From Cryptomeria japonica (taxonomy: Eukaryota; Streptophyta; Pinopsida; Cupressales; Cupressaceae): 64,000 bases of DNA. The stretch spans positions 187,016,119-187,080,118 of the forward strand of contig NC_081410.1 of NCBI RefSeq assembly GCF_030272615.1. Reading direction: 5' to 3'. This document shows positions 47,833 through 59,685 of this stretch, in pieces. A program made the position numbers and the translations under genes. How positions within the stretch are numbered: position 1 is the stretch's first letter; each line of letters begins with the position of its first letter. A model generated the notes under the pieces. The model was not told the origin of the DNA. It was given only the letters and a program-made list of their open reading frames with translations, and ran no database searches.

Positions 47833-50800
47833 TAGTTAATGGAGATCCTAATCCATTCATATACTACAATAACTTGAGACTGAAAACTGAGACAATCATT
47901 CCAAGTAATTGCGAAGCTGTTCCTTCTTCTGCATACATTGATCCTGAATCATTAAAACCTTTGACATCAAAACAAGGTGAGCTTAAAGGCAAATTCCAGG
48001 ATAAGGGCATGGGTGAATACACCTTGAATCAAACCATGTACTTACAACAAGTCATGAATTCACCAAAAGAATATGGACGACTACATCCTACTAAATGGGT
48101 ATCTATCATTACACTTAAATGGGATCCTACAATCTTCCAAAAATGGGGTGAAATGGAAGAGGAAAACTTATACAAAATGCTTTACAAAGACCCTGAAAAT
48201 GGTACACAAGATCACATCAGCATACCATGTGAAAAATATGGCAAAGGGTTCAAGATCCTACAAAAATTTGGGTATGATGGCAAAAGCCCTCTTGGCTTAA
48301 GAAAGGAAGGCATCATTGAACCTTTACAACCTAAATTGACATTCAAAAAGGAACGCTCGAAAGGACTTGGTTTCATGACTTCCAAGGTCAACACTCAAAA
48401 GATAGGAGAAGCATTACAAATCAAAGATGCCAAAATTCAACAAGAGAATCGATATGCCACAAACTCCAATGAATGGGAATGGGATTCAGATAAATCCTCC
48501 AGTGACTATGAACTCACTGAGACATTCAGAGAACCAGGTGAGCCCATAGAAGAAGAGGAATTTTATAGAAAATTTAAAGTTGGTCAAGAAACAACCCCGG
48601 AGGATCCCAGACAGTCCTTGCCTCTAGATTCTAGGTCGAAATCACATAGAATGAGAACACTTGTCCCAGAATGCGCTACTAGTGATGATAATTTGGATTC
48701 GTTCACAATCGAGACTGATGAGGAGAGTGCCAACGACGACCTCGATGATTACCTTGACATACCTAAATATAACTGCATCTTCACTCTTAACCCCGCTAAC
48801 TTCAAAGACATCAAAGGCCTTCCCCTTGTTCACCACCAACTTATTGACTGGGACCATGAAGGACCTGCACAGTTTGACACATTCCAAAATGATGAAGCTT
48901 TTATTGACTATCTTGGCATATGAGATGATCTTCCCCCTGGGGATCATAAAGTGGGATACACTATAGAACTCAACAGCGTGGCATATTTTGGTGAGGGTGT
49001 CGGGCCTTCCAGTCGCAAAAATATAAAAGTAAAAACAAATCAAGGGTCTTATGGCGAAAACCATGTTGTGGCGCTGTCTAACCCCAAAAAAGTAAAAAGA
49101 AAGGACATATCTGAGGGCAAAAACCTCTCTGAGGCAACCAAAGATGGAAGGCTCGACATTCTCCTAGCATCATATGAGAAAAATTCATCCATGTTGGTAG
49201 AGGAGACTATCAAAACAAACATTGGCATAGAAGAAGTTCCACATAACATATTCTTGGCTCAATCTTTGACAGAGACAGAAAGATCAAAGTTCACAAGTTT
49301 CTTCACAGAGTGACAAATCAATTTCACATGGTCATACGCTGATATGCCTGGATTGGATCCGGATTTGGTAATGCATCATTTGACAGTTAAACTGGGGGCA
49401 AAACCAGTGAAACAAAAATTAAGAAAGATGCATCCACAAGTGGCATTATTAGTCAAAGCAAAGCTTGAGAAATTATTGGATGTCGGATTCATACGCCCAA
49501 TTGATTATCCTAAATGGATCTCCAACTTAGTGCCTATCAGTAAACCAGATCATAGCATCAGAATATGTATAGATTTTAGAGACATCAACAAAGCTTGTCT
49601 TAAGGATGATTTTCCATTACCAAATATTGACTTGATCGTCGATCTCACAGTAGGTCATGCAAAGTTATCTTTGATGGATGGATTCTCTGGTTATAATCAA
49701 ATAAAAATCGTATCTGAGGATCAGCACAAAATGACATTTACTTGTCCTTGGGGAACCTTATGTTGGACTGTCATGCCCTTTGGGCTAAAAAATGCAGGCA
49801 CTACATATCAAAGAGCCATGACTACTATCTTTCATGATCTTATGCACGTTACTATGGAAGATTATGTTGATGACCTCTTGGGAAAATCAATAGACATAGA
49901 TACACATTTGGACATACTTTCAGTCATCTTTGATCAGTTGGAAAAATATAAAGTAAGATTAAACCCCAAAAAATGTGTCTTTGGAGTAACCTTCGGAAAG
50001 CTCCTAGGGTTCATTGTCTCAAAAAGAGGAATCAAAGCCGATCCAACAAAAGTCAAGGCCATACTAGAGATGCAACCACCAAGAAATATCAGTCAACTTC
50101 AATCTTTGCAAGGGAGACTCCAGTCCATACGAAGATTCATAGCGCAACTTGCAGATAAATGTAATCCTTTTCAGCGCTTGCTACACAAAAACATCAAATT
50201 CAAATGGGATGATAATTGTCAACAAGCTTTCTAGGCACTCAAAGATTATCTTCTAAATCCACCAGTTTTGATGCCACCAGTTCCAGATCAACCTCTATTA
50301 CTATACATATCATCTACTTCAACAACACTGGGGGCACTCTTAGCACAACAAGTTATTGAGGGCAAAGAAAAGGCAGTATACTACATCAGTCGCACATTGG
50401 TAGGATATGAGCTAAATTACACACCAATTGAGCATGCATGTCTCCCTATGGTCTTTTCTTCGCAGAAATTGTGACATTACATGCTAACTCATAAAACTAA
50501 GTTGGTTGCAAGGATCTATCCATTGAAAAACCTTCTCAATAAAGCAACGCTTATTGGGCGACTAGCCAAATGGGTGATGCTCCTGAGTAAATTCAACATT
50601 GAGTATGTGGATAGAAAAGAAATAAAAGGACAGGCTATCGTGGATCAATTATCAAATGCTCCCATGTTAGATGATGTTCCTCTAACTTCAGAATTTCCAA
50701 ACAAATCCATCTTAACAGTGTCACATGCAAAGCCTTGGCAGCTATACTTTGACGGCTCATACACACAGCATGGGGCAGGAGCTGGCATCCTCTTCATAAC

Positions 50801-52484
50801 TCCTCAAGGGGATTCTATACCAAAATCATATCGATTATCATTTCCCTGCACTAATAACATAGCAGAATATGAGGCATTAACAACTGGATTACGGATTGCA
50901 GTTCAGTGGAAGATCCAGGAACTTCCTATTTTTGGGGACTCTCAACTTGTAATTCATCAAGCAACTGATAACTACCAAAGAAAGGATGAGAAATTAATGC
51001 CCTATAAAATAATGGTAGAAGACCTGAAACAACATTTCATGAAGTTAGACTTTGAGCAGATACCAAGGGAGAAGAATTGAGTCGTGGATGCAATGGCTAC
51101 AATTGCTTCACTAATCGATCTACCACTGAATGAGACCCGCTATGAGTTCTTGGTGGATAACCTTTTGGTTCCCTCATATGAAATCACTCCTACTGAGATG
51201 ATATGTGTTGTCGGTCCTGAATCCCAGTTATATGGTTCCATTTTCACATACCTTCGTGACAATATCCTTCCTCCTGACCTATCCAATAACCAACATCGCA
51301 CTTTCATTCGCGAATCTTCTCAATATGTCATTTTAGCCAATATCCTATACCATCGAGGTCTAGATGGCACTCTTATTAGATGTTTAGAAAGAGATGAAGC
51401 TTAGATTGCATTACGTGAAGTACATGAAGGGGTATGTGGTCCACATTCTAGTGGTCCTACCTTAGCCAAGAAACTCATCAGGACTGGATATTGCTGGCCC
51501 AACATGGAAAAAGACTCATATCAGTTTGTCAAGAAATGTAAGCAGTGTCAACTTCATGGAGACCTCATCCATGCGCCAGCGCAAGAATTTCAACCAATTG
51601 CGACTCCTTGGCCCTTTTGTTAGTGGGGACTCGATCTCATAGGCAAGATTCACCCTCCTTCTTCCAATGGTCATAAATTCATTGTCACTGCCACAGAGTA
51701 TTTCACAAAATGGATCGAAGTCATGCCTCTCACACAAGTCACTGGAAAACAAATTGCTACATTCATTCTCAACTATATCATTTGTCGATACGGTATTCCT
51801 GTTTCCATCATCACCGATAACGGGCATCCCTTCAAAAATTAGGATGTTCATGAACTCTGTGACCACTTCCACATTACCCATCATTTCTCCATACCTTATT
51901 ACCCCCAGGGTAACGGTCAAGCTGAGGCGTCTAATAAAACAATCCTTAAAATCTTAAAAAAGACAATCGACGACACTAGCCGTAATTGGCATATCCAACT
52001 TAATCCTGCACTTTGGGCCTACCACACAAGCATTCGCACACCTACAGGAGCTACACCCTATTCACTTGTCTACAGTACTGAAGCTATCTAACCTATTGAG
52101 GTCGAGTTACCCTCTTTACGAGTCTCTTTGCAAAACATTATCAGTGATGAAGACTACAGGGTCTCTCGCTTACAAGAACTTGAACTATTGGATGAACGAA
52201 GACAAACTGCTTTCAATCATCTCAAAGATTATCAACAACGAATGAGTCGCAGCTACAATCATAAAGTCAAGCCTCGCACATTTGAGGTAGGCGACGTGGT
52301 TCTCAGAGAAAATCCTAAAAATCAGCAAGACAGAGAGAAGAAGGGCAAGTTCGAACCGAACTGGCTTGGTCCTTACATCATCATAGCAGCATATGGATCT
52401 GGTGCATATCAGCTCTCAACCACAGAGGGTGAACCTTTGGATGATCCTATCAACAACATGCACCTTCGCAGGTTTTATACATAG
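47833..52484 (+). pseudogene. Pol of element B: G-patch-like, RT, two RNase H, integrase
   Basis: A single frame runs from about 47833 to TAG 52482-52484 with in-frame stops at 48921, 49311, 50232, 50472, 51078, 51402, 51621, 51840 and 52089 and no frameshift. In order: a glycine-rich G-patch-like segment (about 48228-48372, GKGFKILQKFGYDG and KGLGF); RT with CIDFRDINKAC, SLMDGFSGYNQI, MPFGLKNAGTTYQRAM and catalytic YVDD (49863-49874); a degenerate RNase H (about 50265-50480); a second RNase H with LYFDGSY (near 50745), NNIAEYEAL and FGDSQLVI; integrase with a His/Cys finger (REVHEGVCGPH..CKQCQ) and D,D,E residues in GLDLIG, ITDNG and GQAEAS; and a C-terminal tail GPYIIIAAYGSGAY. Most stops sit where CGA, CAG or CAA is plausible. 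Confidence 0.94.
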
Positions 52485-52620
52485 CTCTTCAGAATATCCC
52501 AATTTGAAAATACAAAAAATCAAAAAATTCAAAATACGAAAAAAAATCATAAAACATTAAAAAAATCATTACATGGTGAAAACCTGGCAAATAGGCACCT
52601 TGTGACACATAAAAAAATTG

Positions 52621-52651
<31 letters not shown>

Positions 52652-54292
52652 ATTTTGTCCAATGATGAAAACCACTTCGGTGGCGCCTTGGGCAAGTACC
52701 ATGGTGAAAACTAGGTCACCGATGCCATGTGTAGAGACATTGCTCCTCCCTCCTTCAGGATTCACTTTCATCATTTCACTTCACACACACTCACAACCTA
52801 TCCATTCATAATAAACTTACCCATTCCCATCATGGCTCGCTATTGATCTACCCAAGATTGGTTCGCCATTCATAATAAACATTCCTTTTCACCCCTTTCC
52901 ATCCATAATAAATCAGCTCCTATATGTGGCTAAGGAAAATCCTATGTCTAGTAATGGGTGTGGAACTAAGAGCATCACACATTTTGAGGAGTACAATTTC
53001 TTTCAATTTTCTTTAGTCTATCCGCATACAATTCACAATAAAGTAGCATTTGCATCACCAGTCCGCAATAAAGTTTCGTCTTCTCCGCAATAAAGTATCG
53101 GTTGCATGGATTCAATCAGCTTCAGATGAGACACAACAACAACAATGGGCTTCAACAAATCAAATCTTTCGACAGACTCAGACAACATTATGGTTTAGTG
53201 CTATCTATCCTTTTGTGAAAGTAAACATTGTGACCACAATTAAATAAGACTTATACAAGTGACAAGAGACACTAAAAAAACTTGAGGACTACAGTGGATG
53301 TTGGTGTCGAGTCTTGGTTTTATTTTGATTTTATCTTTTCTTGGTGACATGTCTTTTAGCTTTTCTGGGATGTCTCTGACTAGAGATTTTATCTCCAGGA
53401 TGTCTTTGACTAGAAAGGCGAGCATGGGGTATCGTCACCTATTTTTATTTGTTGGTTGTGGATTGTCTCTTAGTAATGCTATGACTTGTCCAAGGATATG
53501 AGGACACTATGAGTCTAGTATGAATTGGGGCATTCCTTGTTTGAGGCTGTCTTATCTCCATGAAAATGGGTACAATGACTTTCTGGGTCAAACATATGCC
53601 TCGATTGTCATAACCTACTTGCCATAATAAAGCTCAATGATGATAACGCATAAGAAGCTCTTTCACTTCCATATCTTCTATCTTCCATCCCCTTTTTCTT
53701 GATTGACTTCCATCATCCTTCTCGAGTCCGTGTAGCCTACTATCACATGACTGAGTATAATGACATGCCAAAAACATTTGTATTTCATGTAGTTTGCACC
53801 TGCATTATCACATATTAAGCATTTCATACATACATATAGATGTCACAATTGCATCACATCATGCACACAACACACGTTAGCACATTTTACATTTTCATCA
53901 TATAAATAGTTATTTACATTATCACATTCATCTGCATTTCATACATTCACATTTGCATCATGTATAACATATAAAACATAAAAGAACAAAAATATATTAC
54001 ATTTCATCATATACATATTTGCATCCATAACATAAGCATCACATAGAAACATACATCATGAAACATCTCATCACATAGGTACACATGCATATAGCTACCG
54101 CAAAAGATGGATCATCTCATATATATATATCAAAATCATAAGTGTCATGATACAATGATGTCAAAATCATATGGCTACAATCACCTGAAGGTGTCTACAT
54201 CATCATACAAAATGGTACAAAACTGATACATAGGGAGCCCTCTAAGGCTATGATAAACTCCCTCCCTCGGAGCTGCCTGGCCTCGATGGAGT
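52485..54292 (+). other. Non-coding spacer between integrase and the antisense gene
   Basis: AT-rich with a ~30-bp poly-A tract (52621-52650) and a CATTTGCATCATATA-like repetitive stretch at 53790-54180. Short plus ORFs have no known domain. Sense and antisense transcripts would converge here, so both poly(A) sites might lie in this spacer, but none is certain. Confidence 0.55.
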
Positions 54293-56127
54293 TTAAGCCC
54301 TGGAAGGACCCACCGCAGGATCATCTCTCCTGTCCCCTCTATCTAGTGGTGGTGGAGGACCCATGACCCCACCACTAGATGCCTGTCTCCTATGACTCCC
54401 TCTAGTGGTCATCGCTGTCCATGATGGTCTGCGAAAGCTCCTTGCCTGCTGCTCTGGTGGCACTACCCTATAATATAGGTCTCACCAATAACCTATCTCC
54501 TCCCCTGCCCATAGAACATAGGCGTATCTAGCCCCTGTTTCCTCTGCCGCTTGCCTCCCAGCCCTCAGTGTTGTCTCAGCCTTAGTGTAATGCTGGATAG
54601 CCTGATCTCGCTCCAACTCAGTGTCCCTGAGCTACCTCCTGAGTCGATCCCTCTCCCTCTCCAGCTCCAGAATCTCATCTGCCTATCCCTGGCAGATCTC
54701 CCTCAGCTCTAATAGCTCATCCTCCTCCTCCTTGGCCCCCTGTACCTGTGGCTGCTCATGTGGCTACCCCTACCTCTGCCCCTATCCCTGTCCCTGTACC
54801 TCCACCTATCTAGGACCCTATGCTACTGGCACCTATAATGGCAACCCACCTCGGCCCTTCACCACTTGAGCCTGTCTCTCCTCTCCCCCCTCTCTCTGTG
54901 GAGCCACTCTCCTCTCTCCTACTGCACCCCACCTCCTCCATTGGCCTCTACCCCCACATCTCCATCATCATCCTCATCCCCTCCACCATCTCCATCTATC
55001 AGCTCTCTTGGATCTATTAGGCATGGAAATGGATGCTCTGCCCAATATGTAGTATACTCTGCATCCATCCCTGCATCCTCGATCTCTGGCCACATATCCC
55101 ATGGCAAGGGAGTCATCTCCACCAACTGCATCACGACCTGATCATATGACAACAGTGGCCCAAAGTGTGCCTGGTCTCGCACTGTCCGCACATACATCCC
55201 GGAACCTCGTGGCATTTACTGAATCCTACCGAACTGCTTGCCCACTCTGTCCACCAACTACCTCTCCAGTACATAGGATGTCTGCCCAATTAGATGTCTG
55301 CTCCTGAATGTATAAGGTAGCTCCGCTACGTCATCCTCCCACTACTTGCACTCTCAGTATGACCTCCATATCATAGTGTCAATCTCATCAATGACCCTGC
55401 GCCAGTGCTCCAGTCTCCCGATCCACGACTGCGATGTAATCATATCATATAGATGCACAAAACTGCGTCCATGACCCCTGCCTTTGAAATGTATCGTTCA
55501 TGTCACTGACAGATGCTCATATGCCCATACCTGTAACAATGTCACTCCGCAACCCAATCCTATTGATCCATGGTATACGAACTGATGGAGCTCATAGTAC
55601 AAGTGTGCCAACACGCATGGTCTCCAGGCATATCTAGTATGTTGTGTAACTAGTGTCTCCAAGGTGCTCCCCCAGCCCACAACCAACCTTCGTGTTGCCC
55701 TATCTAGACATAGGAACCCACTAATCACTCCTCCTAGCACTACTGGTAGCGCCAGTCCTGTCGCTTTCATGGTGTCCCAGGTGACATGTCCTACCCTCAT
55801 CTCTAGTCCTGGATCTCGGAACACTCGTCTCAGTGCCTCCCTGTCTCCATCTCGATCATAGGGAATCAACTCCCCATCGATCGCTATCCGCAGTATCCTA
55901 TACACATCCTCCAAGGTGATTGTCTTCTCACCCATTGGCGAATGAAAAGTGCATGTCTCAGAATGCCATCTCTCAGCAAGTGCAGTCAGCAACCCCATAT
56001 TCGCCTGAAACTTAGGCACATACAGAATGAATCTCAAACCGATAACCTCAATGGCAGCTCTGTCCTCGAATGTCAACTCTATTCATAACCTCTGAGTCGA
56101 TGGGAATCTCTCCCATGACTCCAGCAT
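54293..56127 (-). pseudogene. Antisense gene with plant mobile domain (aminotransferase-like, PMD)
   Basis: On the minus strand, ATG 56127-56125 opens a frame containing the PMD signature ALAERWHSETCTFH, GEKTITLEDVYRIL and IDGELIPYD (about 56000-55860), a hydrophobic stretch GLALPVVLGGVISGFL, and later KGRGHGRSF and RLEHWRRVIDEID. The frame continues to about 54919 with stops at 56085-56083 (TGA), 55500-55498 (TGA) and a few more near 55350-55205. An acidic segment (GDEDDDGDVGVE) follows. A frameshift then leads into a coiled-coil-like region with ELERERDRLRR and a Pro/Arg tail ending TAA 54295-54293. Known: PMD occurs in MAIN-type plant proteins and in some MULE and gypsy elements. Its role in an element is unknown; a nuclear or silencing-related role is inference. 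Confidence 0.87.
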
Positions 56128-56179
56128 AGGCAAGCACTCTTGTTGTCAGGCAAATCAATCATGTTAGTCATAGTGGCAT

Positions 56180-56545
56180 TCCCTGTTCATCACAAAATGC
56201 TACTCTTTATCCTAGTGCTTATTTTTATCATAGGGCACTCTATCCTACTGACATTCACTGTTCATCAGAAAGTGTTACTTCTAGGCTAGTGACACTCACT
56301 GTTCATCACAAAGTGTTGCTATTTATCCTAGTAGTACTCCCTGTTCATCACAAAGTACATTGTGTTTTGCACTCACTATTCATCACAAAGTGTTACTCAT
56401 ATTTGCACTCACTGTTCATCACAAAGTGTTGCTCATATTTTTGCACTCCCTGTTCATCACAAAGTGTTGTTCATATTTGTACTCCCTGTTCATCACAAAG
56501 TACTTTATCTTGGTACTCACTGTTCATCACAAAGTGCCTTGATCT
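56180..56545 (-). repeat. Minisatellite in the antisense leader
   Basis: About nine to ten copies of a CTGTTCATCACAAAGTG block separated by 15-35 bp of variable sequence (CTCATATTTGCACTCA type). It lies between the antisense motif cluster and the PMD start codon, so it would be in the 5' leader of the antisense RNA. Plus-strand ORFs across it are repeat artefacts. Confidence 0.87.
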
Positions 56546-56640
56546 ATCCTAGTCTTTCCTAGAGGACCTACTTGAGTGTATCCTCTTAGCAGCTTATCCA
56601 ATCGACAGCGTATGTTCATCACAGAACTGCCAATTTGACC

Positions 56641-56860
56641 TTGAAGACATAAACGTGCCTTCTCTGCACAGACTCACCTGAAATACACAGATGTGTCTCT
56701 GCTCTGCACAGACGCACCTATCTTGCACAGATGTGCCCACATAGCATAAACATGCCTGCACAATGCAGACGCGCTCGCATTTTGCATAGACGTCTTTTCC
56801 TTCATAGACGTGCCTGGCACAAACACAAACGTGCCTAGCTAACCTAGACGCGCCTCAACA
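56641..56860 (-). promoter_or_regulatory. Cluster of GCGTCTGTG-type repeats in the antisense leader
   Basis: Read on the minus strand there are about 11 variants such as GGCACGTCTATG, GGTGCGTCTGTGC and GAGCGCGTCTGC, spaced ~15-25 bp. They match the motif in the sense leader (44636-44895, 46088-46286) and have the same orientation relative to the ORF they precede. Confidence 0.75.
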
Positions 56861-57116
56861 TTTTTTGATATATTCTAGAATGCATTTATTTTGCTACCTA
56901 GCATGCATTAATGACAACATTTATTGCAACAAAGTACAAAGAGGTTTTGTGGTACTTTTTGGCTCTCCTGCCTCTGCTGGCCTCTAAAATCAGCAAACGT
57001 GATCAAATCTATGCACCAATGCCATTGCTGCTAACTGTTGCTATTCTATTCTCGCTCTGCAATCTGATCTCTTGGATGTGTGGATGACAATGAGGATGTA
57101 TTCCCCTCGTGGTCTA

Positions 57117-57123
57117 TTTTATA
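57117..57123 (-). promoter_or_regulatory. Candidate TATA box of the antisense gene
   Basis: On the minus strand TATAAAA in AGTCTATAAAATAGACC, about 1 kb before the PMD start codon and 250 bp outside the 3' LTR. Upstream on the same strand is CTAGGGCTAGGGCTAG (57131-57146 region). The site is a good core promoter match, but transcription is not shown. Confidence 0.6.
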
Positions 57124-57354
57124 GACTACTCTAGCCCTAGCCCTAGTCTCCCGAGTCAGTCTTCTTTATCCTGTGACTTTGTCACTCTATCCGGCCAGTC
57201 CATTCTAGCCTTTCTTTCTTATTGAGAGATTGTCTGCAATCTTTCCAAACATTTTCATCCAATCTCTCGAGGGGGCATATCAATCCCACCTTGGGGAAAC
57301 TATGTATCAGTTCATATTATCTTCTTTGAAACAACGCGACAAGCTGCATTGTCT

Positions 57355-57369
57355 CAAAGAGGGGCAAAA
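57355..57369 (+). other. Polypurine tract of element B
   Basis: CAAAGAGGGGCAAAA lies immediately before the 3' LTR. It is the expected plus-strand primer of a gypsy element. Confidence 0.9.
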
Positions 57370-58148
57370 TGTAGACACCTAAAATTGTCATGTCTAATTA
57401 AATAAATATCTTTATTTATTTAATTATTTAAGCCTAATTCTTCTATTAATTAAATAAATCTTTATTTATTTAATTAATTCATTTATCCTCTTCTAGTCTT
57501 ATTTCTCATTTAAATAAATGCATTTATTTATTTAAATTCCCATTTTCCTAAATTAAGTAAATATCTTATTTATTTAATTGATCCCACTTCTTCTATTAAT
57601 TAAATAAATCTTTATTTATTTAATTATTTCATTAGCCTTTTCTACCTATGACACATGTCATTCATCTCTTAATTCATACACTACCTACCCTCTCATTATT
57701 TTCTTATTTCCTCTACCTACCCTCTAACCATAGCCGACCATTTATCTTTTACACCTCTCAATCTTATCCCTCCATTTCTTATAGTGTCTTCTATATAAGG
57801 AGATGCTTCCTTCATTATCAAACCCTCAATTATGAACTCGATTACACTATGCCTTTGCACTTTCATATGCGATCCTACTTACAACCACATTTCCGTTCTT
57901 TGTTGAGCTCTTGTGCACACATAAAATCTGAGAGCAAATATATCAAGCAAGATAAATGGAGATAGGAAGAATGGAGATCAAAACCCTATTGGACATGTGA
58001 TTGTATAATCTTTGTGATTTTATTTGATTTGCATTGTCTTAGGTAATCTTCATATGTTATGGTGGATCTTTGTTGTTGTTAGGCTAGGGTTTTGTGGTTG
58101 AAAGTATTTAGTCTTTCAACATTGTTGTATCCATTTTCACCATATACA
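57370..58148 (+). repeat. 3' LTR of element B
   Basis: A 779-bp LTR matching 43753-44527 with about 19 substitutions and a 4-bp insertion near its 3' end. It ends CATATACA and is followed by the target duplication AGTAC. TATA box at 57792-57798. Confidence 0.96.
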
Positions 58149-58153
58149 AGTAC

Positions 58154-59685
58154 AATCATCACCAATAAAAGAACATAATCAACATCTAGTAATCTTTCTT
58201 CCTACCATTAGCCAACAACACTTTCACATTTATGATCATTGATGGTAACAAACACAAATGTAAAGCAATCTAAGAAAAATAACGTGAGAAAATAATATTT
58301 TAATTTTTTGTCCTTTAGCATCTAAAAGATAATGAGAGCTATCCATGCACATACAATATGCCTATGATAATGTCAAATTCTTGCAATTCCTCAATGAATG
58401 CTATACAAAAGAAACATTACAACACTATATGCAATGTGTTATATTATTGTAAACAAACATACTATATTAGCAAATATTCCAATTATATTATGTGATTTCT
58501 CCAAGTAGATGAAAATGCAACCTAGAGAGATGTATTTCAAAAATGAGAAAAGAATGCCATAAAAATAAATTAAGTAATAATAATGAAGTTCATTTCTTGC
58601 TTTTATAGCTATCTAAACAATTGAGAATTATTCATGTTTATTGAGAAAAAGATGATAAGTTCCCACACCCTGTTTCATTTACAATCAATTAATTAAATAT
58701 AATATTTAAGTTTGTATCAAATTATGCTTTGTATAGATTATTCTCATGCTTAATATGCTTAAAAATTTCAAGGTTTGTATACCTAATTTATTGCACAAGA
58801 TCTCTTGGCAATTGCTTAGGTGGAATCTTAGATATGTATACTGGTACTTAAGAGAACCGTGAAGAATACAAATGGTCAAATTCATAGCTATCCATGTGCA
58901 TGAGTATTCTTCAATTTAATGATAGTGTATGTCATAAGAACGAAGATGAATATCTCATTTTTAGATTTTGAACAACAAAAAATGACTTATGGTGAATGAG
59001 ATGACTTGCACCTTGAAGCCTATGAAAGTTGATTTAAGCTTTTTTTTGTTGAGTATGTCCTAGATATTGTTGTGCATGTACGTATACAGATATGGTCTAG
59101 ATGCAACTTTGTCTATATGCTCTACATCTAGATATGGTATGAAATTATTTGGCACATCACATACACATCCATGAAGTTTCCTCTATAAATTCAAAATAAA
59201 ACACACGAATAGACATGGGTTATAAACTGATGCCCATAACACCCAATGACTTAGGTCTTCTGATATATCACTCCAAAAAACTATGAAAGGATAAATATTG
59301 TTGTTGAAGAATCAAGATATGTTTTCATTTTGATCTTTGAATTTCCAATTCTATCATCAAATTTTGTTACTTTTTCTTTACAATTTGTATTCAACAATGG
59401 TATCAATTGAAAACATTGAACAGTGGTAAGAATATGTTTTGGTTTGCCCTTTATGCCTACTTGCTTATTAGTTGAATTATTATTTATTATGGATGGAAAT
59501 GGGTAATATTTTTTTAATATTCACAAGTTTCTTGATTTTGACAATTTTTTTGGCAAATTTGTTTCTATATAACATTTTATAGTTTTACTTCTTTCTTTTT
59601 CATTATGGAAAAGACAGCTGTAATAACTTGAAAAATCTTACATGTAGTGATAAACAAGGGAAAAAATCTTTGGTTTCCCAAACAC
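58154..59685. other. Intergenic right flank of element B
   Basis: AT-rich; no gene, RNA or mobile-element boundary recognised. It is continuous with 42716-43747 if element B is removed. Confidence 0.4.

Larger units (their letters stand above)
43753..58148 (+). mobile_element. Complete family B element: Ty3/gypsy (Tat type) with antisense PMD gene
   Basis: The element is 14396 bp, with LTRs at 43753-44527 and 57370-58148, target duplication AGTAC (43748-43752 and 58149-58153), PBS at 44531-44550 and PPT ending at 57369. Sense-strand order is long leader, truncated gag, then a pol frame with G-patch-like segment, RT, degenerate RNase H, second (archaeal-type) RNase H and integrase. The dual RNase H and the TGGCACGCCC primer site fit the Tat lineage. 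An antisense ORF with a plant mobile domain fills 54293-56127. About 19 substitutions and one 4-bp indel separate the LTRs by eye. Gag domain, zinc knuckle and protease are deleted and pol has nine stops, so this copy is defective. Confidence 0.96.

Noticed and set aside
52489-52811. Phe-rich and Lys-rich ORFs around the poly-A tract
   Set aside because: Produced by the 30-bp homopolymer; no start or domain support.
54621-55307. Plus-strand Ser/Pro-rich ORFs at 54.6-55.3 kb and 55664-55861
   Set aside because: Shadows of the antisense PMD gene, which has a recognisable domain on the minus strand.
56289-56562. Three overlapping plus ORFs with repeated TVHHKV/SLFITKC
   Set aside because: Translations of the GTTCATCACAAAGTG minisatellite in three frames, not a protein.
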